Positions 27,248-35,815 of a stretch of 56,917 nucleotides of DNA are shown piece by piece. The position numbers and the translations under genes are program-made. The notes under the pieces are model-generated. The model had not been told where the DNA came from. It was given only the letters and a program-made list of their open reading frames with translations, and did no database searches. The first letter of the stretch is position 1. Each line of letters opens with the position of its first letter. The DNA lies in NCBI GenBank assembly GCA_009929855.1, contig RZZN01000024.1, positions 1-56,917 of the forward strand, given 5' to 3'. This DNA is from Gammaproteobacteria bacterium (GTDB taxonomy: Bacteria > Pseudomonadota > Gammaproteobacteria > Chromatiales > Chromatiaceae).

Positions 27248-29688
27248 ACATCCTCTATCTCGCGATGCATCCACCCCTGGCGCCGGAGCGACCCGCGACC
27301 GGCATGCAGGTCAGGGTGGCCGGCGTGAAGGCCGCGCTCGAGCAGTCTGGGCATCGAGTACATTGTCTATCCCCATTGCCGCCCGAGCATCAGGGCGAGC
27401 GCACCGGATTCTACGACTCACCGCAAGCACTCGCCCGCGTCCTCGGCGAGCACGCGGTGGACGCCGTCCTGGTGAGCTACTGGGAGCTGCTCGGTCACCT
27501 GCCGTCCGACACGCCACCCGTGATCGTCGATGTCATCGCCCCGCGTCTGCTCGAGGCCATGTATCAGGCGGAGGGAAGCGTCCAGTTCGAGGGGCGCCAG
27601 ATGTTGGCGCTGCTGCCCAGGGGCGATCATTTTCTGGTGGGCAACCAACGCCAGCATGATGCCTTGCTGACTCTCTTGTTGTTGAGTGGATTCGACTGTC
27701 GGGAGCAGTCACACATCTCCATCGTGCCGATCTCGGCCAGCGCCCCGCCCCCTGCCGAGGAGCGACCGGCGCATGAGATCTGTCTGATCAGCGCGGGGGT
27801 CGACTGGCCCTGGCGGCAATCGCACGAGTATCTGGAGGTGATCGCCGCATTCGCCGCCACCCACCCCGGGATCAGTCTGCGTCAGCTCACTGGCGGCTAT
27901 CCGGGTGCCGGGACACCCGCACAGACGCAGGCCGAGGGGCTCGTCGGCTACAGCGCGATGCGGCGGATCCTCGCCTCCTGCCAGATCGGTCTGGAGCTGG
28001 GTCGACGCAACACCGAGCGCGAGCTCAGCGACTCATTCCGTCTGATCGAGTATCTGCAGAGCGGCTTGCCCGTGATGGTCAACTCTTGGCTGCCGAGCGC
28101 CGAGCGCATCCAGCGTGCCAACGCCGGCTGGCTGGTCGACAGCCCGGAGCAGCTGCGCGAACTGCTCGCCGAGCTGCACGCCGATCCGCGGGTCTTGGTC
28201 GAGAAGGCGCGTGGGGCGCGTGCGCTGGTGACCGGTGAGCTCACCTATCGGCATACGCTCCAGCCCCTGCTGGACTATCTGGCCGCGCCACGGCGTCCCG
28301 CGCGTGCCTGGTCCGGCTTCTTCCAGGCGCCCGCCACGCTCACTGATCAAACCTGGCCGGCGGGGGGCGCGCGGCGCTGGAAGCCATTCGTCAAGGATCT
28401 CTACCAACTGCTCCTGTGTCGACATCGCCCCAAATACACCCCGCATCTGCTGATGGTCACGCGTCCGGACCTCTTCCCGGCCGATCACGGCGCGGCGGTG
28501 AAGATCATCCGCACCGCCGAGGCGCTCTCCAGAACCGGACGCGACGTCTGGCTGATCACCGACTCGCGACGCGAGTACTTGCGCTTCCAGGCCGGCGCCA
28601 TGACAACCCATGCCTTCCCGCGGTGGCTGCGCTGGTTGGCCCTACCACGGCCGATCGGTCTGCTGCGTCTCATGCTCAGGGGTTTTCCGGTCAGCAATTC
28701 ATTCCTCTACTTCCCGCTGACCGACGCGAGCTATCTCTTGCGCACGCTCTACCTGGCCACGCGCCAGCCGATCGGGGCCTACATCGCCGAGTTCCCGGCC
28801 TATGTCAGGCCCTGCCGGGTGGCGCGCGCGCTGCTCGGCGGGCGGGTGCTCCTGGTCGAGCACAACGTGGAATACGAGCGGATCAAGGCCCAGGTCCCGG
28901 ACCTCGGCGCGCACGGCTACCAACAGCTCAAGCAGGTCGAGATCGCCATGTGCCAACTGGCGGACGCGGTGGTCACCGTCTCCGAGCAAGACCGCGAGAC
29001 CCTCAGCCGCGACGGCGCGGATCCACGCAAGCTCCACTGCATCCCGCATGGTGTCGATCTGGCGGCATTCGCGTCTGCCACGCGCCGGGATCCGCGCCAC
29101 GACTATGGTCTACCGGCAAGCCATCATCTGCTGGTCTATCACGGACCCTACAGCTATCCGCCCAATCTGGAGGCGATGCTGGTCATGGCCGAGCAGATCC
29201 TGCCACGCCTGCGCCAGCGCGGGATCGCGGTGTCCGTGCTGGCCATCGGCGCCAACCCACCCACCGAGTCACCCCATCCGGATCTGCACTTCACCGGCAG
29301 TCTGGAGCATCTCGAGGAGGTGCTGCCAGCAGCCGATCTGGCCCTGGTGCCACTGCTGCGCGGTGGGGGAACACGCATGAAGATCCTGGACTACTTCGCC
29401 GCCGGCGTCCCAGTCATCAGCACCCACAAGGGCATCGAGGGCATCCCGGTCCAGCATGGCGAGCAGGCGCTCATCCACGATGACTATGACGCACTCTGTG
29501 ATGCCGTCGCGGCGGTGCTCGGCGACCCAGCGCTGCGCCAACGTCTGGTGACCAACGCGCGCGCGCTCGTCGCCAGTCTGAGCTGGGATGCGGTCGTCGC
29601 GCGCTATCTTCCGCTATTGTTCGGCACCGCCCCCGGACTGCAGGACCTGTCGCCATCGGCTCCCACGACGGATGCCAAATCCGCCTGA
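27244..29688 (+). CDS. Two-domain glycosyltransferase
   Basis: This 814-residue protein appears to hold two glycosyltransferase halves. Residues 1-350 resemble a GT-B fold (ERPATGMQVRVAGVKAALEQSGH; IEYLQSGLPVMVNSWLPSAE). The second half from about residue 400 is a GT4-type transferase with RPDLFPADHGAAVKIIRTAEAL, LVEHNVEYERIK, HCIPHGVDLAAF, HGPYSYPPNLEAMLVMAEQI and GGGTRMKILDYFAAGVPVIST. It probably adds two sugars to a surface polysaccharide or glycoprotein. It is translationally coupled to hypA, and its 3' end overlaps the convergent glycosyltransferase by 85 bases. Sugar specificity is not predictable. Confidence 0.8.
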   Translation: MNILYLAMHPPLAPERPATGMQVRVAGVKAALEQSGHRVHCLSPLPPEHQGERTGFYDSPQALARVLGEHAVDAVLVSYWELLGHLPSDTPPVIVDVIAPRLLEAMYQAEGSVQFEGRQMLALLPRGDHFLVGNQRQHDALLTLLLLSGFDCREQSHISIVPISASAPPPAEERPAHEICLISAGVDWPWRQSHEYLEVIAAFAATHPGISLRQLTGGYPGAGTPAQTQAEGLVGYSAMRRILASCQIGLELGRRNTERELSDSFRLIEYLQSGLPVMVNSWLPSAERIQRANAGWLVDSPEQLRELLAELHADPRVLVEKARGARALVTGELTYRHTLQPLLDYLAAPRRPARAWSGFFQAPATLTDQTWPAGGARRWKPFVKDLYQLLLCRHRPKYTPHLLMVTRPDLFPADHGAAVKIIRTAEALSRTGRDVWLITDSRREYLRFQAGAMTTHAFPRWLRWLALPRPIGLLRLMLRGFPVSNSFLYFPLTDASYLLRTLYLATRQPIGAYIAEFPAYVRPCRVARALLGGRVLLVEHNVEYERIKAQVPDLGAHGYQQLKQVEIAMCQLADAVVTVSEQDRETLSRDGADPRKLHCIPHGVDLAAFASATRRDPRHDYGLPASHHLLVYHGPYSYPPNLEAMLVMAEQILPRLRQRGIAVSVLAIGANPPTESPHPDLHFTGSLEHLEEVLPAADLALVPLLRGGGTRMKILDYFAAGVPVISTHKGIEGIPVQHGEQALIHDDYDALCDAVAAVLGDPALRQRLVTNARALVASLSWDAVVARYLPLLFGTAPGLQDLSPSAPTTDAKSA

Positions 29689-31034
29689 GATGAGCACGTC
29701 GATAGCAGACCCAGCTGCTCCAGGCGGCGTCGATAGCGCGCGCCCACAGCCGCGAAGCTGTTGTGGCGCTGGATGTCACGCCGCGCCCTCGCCCCGATCT
29801 CGCTGGCCAGCAGTGGATCGGCGGCCAAGCGGCGCATGAAGTCGGCGGCCATCTCGACATCCGCCTCGGCCCAGACCTGCCCCTCGCCGTAGGGATACTC
29901 GCCAGCCCCGACCGGAACCAAGACAGCGTCGACCAGACAGGCATTGGATGGATTCATGAAATCCAGGTTTCCGGAATAGCCGGTGGCGATGACCGGCTTG
30001 CCGAGAGCCATGGCCTCGGCCAAGCCGCGCCCAAACCCCTCGCAACGATGCAATGAGACGAAACAGTCACAGGCGTTGATCAGACTCTTGAGCTCCTGAT
30101 CGCTGATCAGCCGATCGATGAGTCTGATGCGTGGATCCTCCATGAGGGGGGACACCTTGAAGTCGGCATGGGCTTGGGGGCACTCAGCCATCCCGGTGGT
30201 CTTGATGACCAACGCAACCGACTGATCGGCACACGCGAAGGCGCGCGCAAAGGCTTGGATCGCGGCCATTGGATTCTTGCGACCGAGGAAGGCACGAAAA
30301 TCGAACAGTACCAGGAACAGAAAGGCTGATTCGGGCAACCCGAGTGCCGCGCGACCGACACACAGCGTCAGTCGCGCCTCGACCGCCAGCGGCATCCAGA
30401 TGACAGGGCGGCGCGTCTTCTCGGCGATGGCCTGCTGGATGAACCGCGACGGTGCCCAGATCTCGTCGAGCCCGGCCAAGGCCGGCAGCCAGGCATCCGG
30501 GAAATGACTGAGCTCCCAGGCCCAGTAGCCGATGTTGTAGCGACCCGCGAAGCGTGCCTCGCCCAGCTCCCGCGCGGCCATCGCCATCTCATCGGCGTTG
30601 AGGACGAAGAGATTGACTCGATAGTCGGTCGTGGGGTCGAGTCGATCCATGAAGGGAAAGTCACGCTGTAGCCCGGCCCATTCGCGACCATGATCACCAT
30701 ACAGATTCAGCATCCCGAAGGGCACGGCGGCGGCATCCAGCGCACAGGCCGCAGTGCGGATGTCCTCGGCACGCCCGAGCACGATGAATGGATGGCCCAC
30801 GAGCAGCACGCCTGGCGCCAAGGTGGCGCGGGGCGCATCCTTGCTCGGGCCGAGCGCTCGGCTGGGCGCGCGCGCGCCGCGCACGAGCCCCACGAGGCGC
30901 TGGCGCAGCCCCACCAGACCCTCACCCCGCGCGAGCGCGATCAGCCGTCCGACCAAACCCCAGAGCCCGCCATGACGCGCCCAGGCCGCACGGGCACGCC
31001 GCCAGCGCGCGGGGCTCAGTCTCAGTGGTCGCAT
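29604..31034 (-). CDS. GT4-type glycosyltransferase
   Basis: I chose the ATG at 31034 (476 residues), which overlaps the end of the upstream glycosyltransferase gene by 13 bases; the ORF extends to 31154 with Arg-rich, unlikely sequence. An N-terminal basic stretch is followed by a GT-B fold: IGYWAWELSHFPDAW, DEIWAPSRFIQQAIAEK, FLVLFDFRAFLGRKNP, DCFVSLHRCEGFGRGLAEAM and GKPVIATGYSGNLDFM. The phrase pattern (glycosyltransferase with WELSHFP) is common in transferases acting on surface glycans. The extreme C-terminus is poorly conserved and lies antisense to the neighbouring gene's end. Confidence 0.82.
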   Translation of the reverse strand: MRPLRLSPARWRRARAAWARHGGLWGLVGRLIALARGEGLVGLRQRLVGLVRGARAPSRALGPSKDAPRATLAPGVLLVGHPFIVLGRAEDIRTAACALDAAAVPFGMLNLYGDHGREWAGLQRDFPFMDRLDPTTDYRVNLFVLNADEMAMAARELGEARFAGRYNIGYWAWELSHFPDAWLPALAGLDEIWAPSRFIQQAIAEKTRRPVIWMPLAVEARLTLCVGRAALGLPESAFLFLVLFDFRAFLGRKNPMAAIQAFARAFACADQSVALVIKTTGMAECPQAHADFKVSPLMEDPRIRLIDRLISDQELKSLINACDCFVSLHRCEGFGRGLAEAMALGKPVIATGYSGNLDFMNPSNACLVDAVLVPVGAGEYPYGEGQVWAEADVEMAADFMRRLAADPLLASEIGARARRDIQRHNSFAAVGARYRRRLEQLGLLSTCSSQADLASVVGADGDRSCSPGAVPNNSGR

Positions 31035-33163
31035 GTGGCCTCCACGACGGGCGCCGCGCCGGATGGGGCAAGCGTTCCGAGCGCGCGGCGGGTCGCCTCC
31101 AGATAGGCTCGGCCCCAACGCTGGTCGGGCTCGAGATAGTTGCCCTCGGCCCATTCGTTCCAGGCATTGATGAAGACCAAGCGCTCGCCCGGCGCGCCGA
31201 GCAGACGGGTCTGCTCGACCATCCGCGCCAACCAGTGCTCGTAGGCCGTGGGTGTAGCATCGACATAGATATGGGCGTGCTCACGACGCCGCGCCGTGTT
31301 ATCCCAGGAGGGCATGACGGTGCGAAACACTGGATAGTCCGGCCGCTCAGCGCAGATGAAGCGCTCCGCCATGGCCGGGTAATCGAAGAGCCTCCCCTTG
31401 AAGCCTGGCCGCATCCAGCGCGCCGCGGCTGGCACGGCGTGCTGATGCGGCGGGAACTCCACCGCGACATCGAATCCGCATGCGGTCGGATCGGTCATGA
31501 CGCCGAAGCTCTGCACGCTGGCGAGAACGATCTCGCCGATCCCCATGCGGCGGCACTCCTCGCGCCAGAGTGCCGCCGTGCGAGCGGCATCCGGCAGTGA
31601 CTCGATGCGGTAGACCAGGATCAATGGGCGATGCTGGATGCGAATATAGCGGTGATCGCTCAGGAGCGGACGCAGACCGCGAATGAAGGCGAGATCGTCA
31701 CTGTCCGAATACGCCTGCTCCATGAGGATCTCGGCGTCACGCCCGTCCCAGCGCCGCGTCCAGTTCTCGTTCGCCCAGCAGATACAGAACGGAAAATCGG
31801 GCGCGCCGGATGCGAGGACCTCCTCGAGAGGACGGTGCAACAGACGCCGACCATTGAACCAGTAGTAGTAATAACAGAATCCATGGATACCGTATTCACG
31901 CGCCAAGTCCGCCTGCGCTATGCGCGTCTCGGCCAGCCTGAGATCATAGAAGCCCAGATCGGCCGGCAAGCGGGGTTGATGATGACCGCTGAAGAAGGGC
32001 CGCGCCCGGGTGACATTGGTCCACTCGGTGAAGCCCTTGCCCCACCAGCGGTCGTTTTCGGCGATCGGATGGAACTGCGGGAGATAGAAGGCGATCAAGC
32101 GCACACTGTCGAGCTCGGCGAGGGTCGATCGCCAACGCTCCAGATAGATGGTGCGATTGGCGGCGATGCGCGCCAGCTTCGCCTCGGGCTGGGCATTGAT
32201 GGAGACGCTCAGATGATGAATCACCACCGAACGGGGCTCATAGACGACCCGCAGATCGGACGCCAACACCCGCAATGAAAGATCGCAATCCTCGTAATAG
32301 GCCGGTGCATAGGCCTCGTCGAGCCCCCCGAGTCGATCGAACAATGCCTTTTCGATCAGTACGCTGGCCGCCGAGCAATGATCGACGCAGCGTCGGCGCT
32401 GGTAGCGCGCCAGCCCTGGATGCGCGTTCAGTCCAATCAGCTCGACCTGGCCGTCGCGCTTGAGCGCGGCCCCCGCCTCCTGCAGATGACCGCTCGGATA
32501 GATGAGCTTCGAGCCGGCAAGTCCGGCCGCGGGCGTCTCGCGCAGCGCCGCGAGCAGCGCGTCGAGCCAACCGGCCTGAACCTGAGTGTCATTGTTGAGC
32601 AGATGCAGATAGCGTCCACGCGCCAGGTTGGCACCCAGGTTGACGCTGCGCAGGAAACCGAGATTGGCTGGGTTGCGTATGACGCGCAGTCCAGTGACAG
32701 CGGGCAACAGGGTTGCGGTCTCATCGCTCGAGGCATCATCGACGAGGATGATCTCGATCGGCACCGCGGGCCAATGTCGGGCGATCGACTCCAGACAGCA
32801 GAGTGTGAAGCGGATCTGATCATGAACCGCGATGAGGATCGTGACCTCGGGCTCATCGGCGCAGGGCAGCACCAGCCGACTGGCGACCTCGGCGAGCGCG
32901 GTCGTGCGCAGTGGGATCATCGGGGGCGGGACGATCGGGACGGCCAGATTGCCACACTCGCAACGCAGGCCATCGCGCTCCTCGCGCCAATGCCGATAGG
33001 TGCGCGTGTGCTCGATCAAGGGCCGCGCCACCCGGTAGACGGCGGACTTGAGCCGCCGCTTGTGAACCGCGGTGAGCGGAAGACGATGGTAGAGCGCACG
33101 CAGCAGGCGACCGGCGAGGGCCTTGGGATGGAGCCTGGATGAGGTGGGCACGGGGCGGGGCAT
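31022..33163 (-). CDS. GT2-WbsX fusion glycosyltransferase
   Basis: The ATG at 33163 gives 713 residues. A basic leader (about 1-100) precedes a GT2 domain (about 106-340: EVTILIAVHDQIRFTLCCLES, IEIILVDDASSD, LHLLNNDTQV) and a WbsX-type domain (about 355-700: RLIAFYLPQFHPIAENDRWW, GKGFTEWTNV, GFCYYYYWFNGRRLL, FCICWANENWTRRWDG, FINAWNEWAEGNYLEP). WbsX proteins occur in O-antigen clusters. Fusion suggests successive sugar transfers on one enzyme. It is co-oriented and overlapping with the GT4 gene downstream. Confidence 0.86.
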   Translation of the reverse strand: MPRPVPTSSRLHPKALAGRLLRALYHRLPLTAVHKRRLKSAVYRVARPLIEHTRTYRHWREERDGLRCECGNLAVPIVPPPMIPLRTTALAEVASRLVLPCADEPEVTILIAVHDQIRFTLCCLESIARHWPAVPIEIILVDDASSDETATLLPAVTGLRVIRNPANLGFLRSVNLGANLARGRYLHLLNNDTQVQAGWLDALLAALRETPAAGLAGSKLIYPSGHLQEAGAALKRDGQVELIGLNAHPGLARYQRRRCVDHCSAASVLIEKALFDRLGGLDEAYAPAYYEDCDLSLRVLASDLRVVYEPRSVVIHHLSVSINAQPEAKLARIAANRTIYLERWRSTLAELDSVRLIAFYLPQFHPIAENDRWWGKGFTEWTNVTRARPFFSGHHQPRLPADLGFYDLRLAETRIAQADLAREYGIHGFCYYYYWFNGRRLLHRPLEEVLASGAPDFPFCICWANENWTRRWDGRDAEILMEQAYSDSDDLAFIRGLRPLLSDHRYIRIQHRPLILVYRIESLPDAARTAALWREECRRMGIGEIVLASVQSFGVMTDPTACGFDVAVEFPPHQHAVPAAARWMRPGFKGRLFDYPAMAERFICAERPDYPVFRTVMPSWDNTARRREHAHIYVDATPTAYEHWLARMVEQTRLLGAPGERLVFINAWNEWAEGNYLEPDQRWGRAYLEATRRALGTLAPSGAAPVVEATCDH

Positions 33164-33622
33164 GGCGGTTCGCTTCGGCCCGGGAGGACCGCTTCGGGTG
33201 ATCGGTGGACAGGGATGGGGTGAGCGTGGATCACACCGGATGATCGCAGAACAGGGAACATGACCCAAGGGGCCACGCGTGGCCGCCTGGACAGCCTCCG
33301 CGCCGATCCTCAGACAGGCCTGGCGATCCGGCCGATGGCGAGTGATCCGGGTTGGCATGCGTCACGACGCTGATCGCTCGGTCGCTTCCAACTGGCGACA
33401 CGCGCAATCCGATGCACGACCAGGAGATCCCGATGATAGCACTCGGGTCCCAGCGGCGGCGAGCAACCGGGGCATGCCAATCGCGGCCGCGGGGACTGCC
33501 CCGCCGGGTCGCCCTGGCCTACACTATGCTTCATGCGCGCGGCGGGTCGGTCTGGCCCACGCGTCCTCATGAATCGAGCGCCGCGGCCCCCGTCGGGCCT
33601 GAAACCAAGGGAGCAACCCGAG
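33164..33622. other. Divergent control region, no gene supported
   Basis: This 459-base region separates the minus-strand glycosyltransferase operon from hypB. ORFs extending into it are 5' extensions of the flanking genes without family resemblance. It must contain promoters for both directions, but I see no convincing -35/-10 pair or sigma-54 (GG-N10-GC) element. AAGGGAG at about 33607-33613 is the likely hypB ribosome-binding site. Confidence 0.4.
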
Positions 33623-34546
33623 ATGTGCGACACCTGTGGCTGCAATATCACACCCGGCAACGAGCATTTGGTACGGGGCGACGGCAAGCATGCCCATACC
33701 GCCGATGGCCGCGCCTCGGTGGAGGTCTTGGCGGGTCTGCTCGCCGAGAACGACCATCAGGCCGCGCACAACCGCGAATTTCTCGATCATCACGGCGTCC
33801 TCGCGCTGAACCTCATGTCATCCCCTGGGGCCGGCAAGACCAGCCTGCTGGAGCGCACCATCGATGCGCTATCCGCGCGTGTGGGCATCGCGGTGATCGA
33901 GGGTGATCTGGAAACCGAGAACGACGCCCGGCGCATCCGCGCCAAGGGCGTACAAGCGGTCCAGATCGCCACTGGCAGCGCCTGTCATCTCGATGCCCAC
34001 ATGGTGGGGGATGCACTGCATCGACTCGACCTGCATGGCATCGATCTGCTCTTCATCGAGAACGTCGGCAATCTGGTCTGCCCGGCCAGCTTCGATCTGG
34101 GTCAACACCGCAATGTCACGCTCTTGTCCGTCCCCGAGGGCGATGACAAGCCAGCCAAGTATCCGGTCATGTTTCGCGCTGCCGATCTGGTGCTCTGCAC
34201 CAAATCCGATCTACTCGAGGTCTTGCCCGAGTTCGACCCAGAGCGTGCCGAGCGGCAGCTGCGCGAGCTCGCCAGCCGGGTCCCGTTCGCCACCGTCTCG
34301 GTTCGCGGGGCGGGTCACATCGAGCCCTGGTTGAGTTGGCTCGAGGAGGAGCTGGCGGCGCAGCGCGCCCGGCTCGCCCACGGGCGGACCATGCGTCCAG
34401 GTGACCATCCCGGCGGCACCGCGCGGCATGCCCATGCCGCCATGCCAGGCCACCATCACCATGGGCATGCGCATCATGAGCTCGACCATGCGCCAGCGGT
34501 CGATCATGGCCATCCGCACACGCACTCCGGGCACGGGCGGGAATAG
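33623..34546 (+). CDS. hypB: Hydrogenase maturation GTPase HypB
   Basis: The ATG at 33623 follows AAGGGAG and starts MCDTCGC, the high-affinity nickel CxxCGC site. The 307-residue protein then shows the SIMIBI GTPase motifs: NLMSSPGAGKTSLLE (Walker A), IEGDLETENDARRI, ATGSACHLDAHM (metal site), FIENVGNLVCPA and CTKSDLLE. HypB hydrolyses GTP to load nickel into hydrogenase. The C-terminus (about the last 55 residues) contains some 17 histidines. Most His-rich HypBs carry the His stretch near the N-terminus, so its location here is uncommon. hypA is 6.4 kb upstream. Confidence 0.95.
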   Translation: MCDTCGCNITPGNEHLVRGDGKHAHTADGRASVEVLAGLLAENDHQAAHNREFLDHHGVLALNLMSSPGAGKTSLLERTIDALSARVGIAVIEGDLETENDARRIRAKGVQAVQIATGSACHLDAHMVGDALHRLDLHGIDLLFIENVGNLVCPASFDLGQHRNVTLLSVPEGDDKPAKYPVMFRAADLVLCTKSDLLEVLPEFDPERAERQLRELASRVPFATVSVRGAGHIEPWLSWLEEELAAQRARLAHGRTMRPGDHPGGTARHAHAAMPGHHHHGHAHHELDHAPAVDHGHPHTHSGHGRE

Positions 34547-34653
34547 GGCGCCGCGCGATCACCCTGACGCGGATCCATGGGTGGACAGCCGACAGCGCAC
34601 CTGGGCATGCCGCCAGCTATTGCGGTCCTCGGAGGTTCGGTGTAATTAGATCT

Positions 34654-34676
34654 GGCGCGGTCCGCGCGACCGCGCC
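34654..34676 (+). terminator. Hairpin downstream of hypB
   Basis: A perfect 9-bp stem (GGCGCGGTC / GACCGCGCC) with a five-base loop, about 108 bases after hypB, flanked by complementary ATCT and AGAT. There is no proper U-run. It could terminate the hypB transcript or lie in the leader of the next gene. Confidence 0.4.
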
Positions 34677-34734
34677 TCATCAGATTTCCGGATGCTCAAC
34701 ACGAGAGAAATCGCACCAAGCTGGAGGAATGCCC

Positions 34735-35220
34735 ATGTCACCGAAATCGCTCAGCATCCTTGCCGTCGCCGCACTCGCCGTGACCCTGGCCCATGTCCCA
34801 GTGACCCATGCCTTCAATTTCGGCAACATGATGAATCCAAGCCGTTGGATGGGCGGAGATCGCGACCGCGACGACGATTATCCACCCGGCGGGGCCTACG
34901 GCCCGCCGGGCTACGGCTATCCCTATGGCGGCTATGGCGCACCTTATGGGGTCCCGGGCTATGGTGCCCCGTTTCCGGGTTATGCCCCACCGCCGGCCTA
35001 CCCCGCTCCGGCCGCGGCCGCGCCAGCCGCCCCGCCCAGCGCAGGCACCGCGGACAGCGCCGAGGTCCAGGCGCTGAAACGGCGTGTCGAGGAGCTCGAG
35101 GCCCAGCAGCGCGGCGCCAGCGCGCCACCGCCCGCCGGCGACTGGCCGAGCCAACCCGCGCCACCGCCGAGCAGTGACTGGCCATCCGCGCCAGCCTTCC
35201 GACCCATGAATCAGTATTGA
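34735..35220 (+). CDS. Secreted Gly/Tyr/Pro-rich protein, candidate sulfur-globule-type protein
   Basis: GGAGG at 34723-34727 fits the ATG at 34735 (seven-base spacing) better than the ATG at 34729. The 161-residue product has a signal peptide (cleavage after THA, about residue 26), then FNFGNMMNPSRWMGG, an acidic patch DRDRDDD, a low-complexity Gly-Tyr-Pro segment (about 49-90), an Ala/Pro linker, a short coiled coil (VQALKRRVEELEAQQRG) and a Pro/Ser/Trp tail. Small exported Gly/Tyr-rich proteins coat sulfur globules of purple sulfur bacteria (Sgp proteins). The match is by composition and export only, so this remains a candidate. A strong terminator follows. Confidence 0.5.
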   Translation: MSPKSLSILAVAALAVTLAHVPVTHAFNFGNMMNPSRWMGGDRDRDDDYPPGGAYGPPGYGYPYGGYGAPYGVPGYGAPFPGYAPPPAYPAPAAAAPAAPPSAGTADSAEVQALKRRVEELEAQQRGASAPPPAGDWPSQPAPPPSSDWPSAPAFRPMNQY

Positions 35221-35247
35221 CGACTCATCGCTGGGAGCATCCCGGGT

Positions 35248-35269
35248 CGCCCCGCCCCCTGGCGGGGCG
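35248..35269 (+). terminator. Intrinsic terminator after the Gly/Tyr/Pro-rich gene
   Basis: A perfect 9-bp GC stem (CGCCCCGCC / GGCGGGGCG) with a CCCT loop is followed directly by TTT, 28 bases after the stop codon. It should end transcription of the preceding gene and separates it from the DUF302 gene. Confidence 0.75.
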
Positions 35270-35294
35270 TTTAGCGTACAGAGGATTAGGCAGC

Positions 35295-35771
35295 ATGTTG
35301 AGACTCAAAGAAATCCTGCTCGTGTCGGCCATCGCCGCCGGGCTCTTGTGGCAGACCTCCAGGGCGGCGGACGGCTACGCCGTCTATACCAGCGAGTCCG
35401 GATTCGCCGATGTGATGGAAGGGGCCAAGATGGCCATCGAAGAGCGCGGCATGTATATCAACAACCTGATGAACATGGGCGAGATGCTGGAGCGGACCGG
35501 CAAGGATCTCGGCATGGATGCGCCGCTCTTCACCCAGGCTGAATCGATCGAGTTCTGCAGCGCAGTGCTCTCGCGCGAGATGATCACGGAAAACCCCGCC
35601 GCGGTGGTGAACTGTCCATTCATCCTCTCCATCTACACTCGTCCGGGCGAGGACGGCATCACCTATGTCGCCCATCGCGCGATCCCGAGCGATCAGATCG
35701 CATCCAGTCCAGTGATGGCCAAGGTCGCCGAGATGCTCCAGTCGATCGCGGAGTCCGCGGTCTCCTGGTGA
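35295..35771 (+). CDS. Periplasmic DUF302 family protein
   Basis: The ATG at 35295 gives 158 residues with a signal peptide (VSAIAAGLLWQTSRAAD). The mature domain matches DUF302: ESGFADVMEGAKMAIEERGMYI, an AESIEFCSAVLSREMI segment and CPFILSIYTRPGEDGITYVAHR. DUF302 proteins are common in sulfur oxidizers and often lie near redox genes; their biochemical role is unknown. The upstream ORF extension to 35217 overlaps the terminator and is unlikely. The next gene begins a few bases behind it. Confidence 0.85.
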   Translation: MLRLKEILLVSAIAAGLLWQTSRAADGYAVYTSESGFADVMEGAKMAIEERGMYINNLMNMGEMLERTGKDLGMDAPLFTQAESIEFCSAVLSREMITENPAAVVNCPFILSIYTRPGEDGITYVAHRAIPSDQIASSPVMAKVAEMLQSIAESAVSW

Positions 35772-35815
35772 TCGGCGGGTCAGCGGCCGGCGGATCGACC
35801 TCCGAGGCCGACGCC

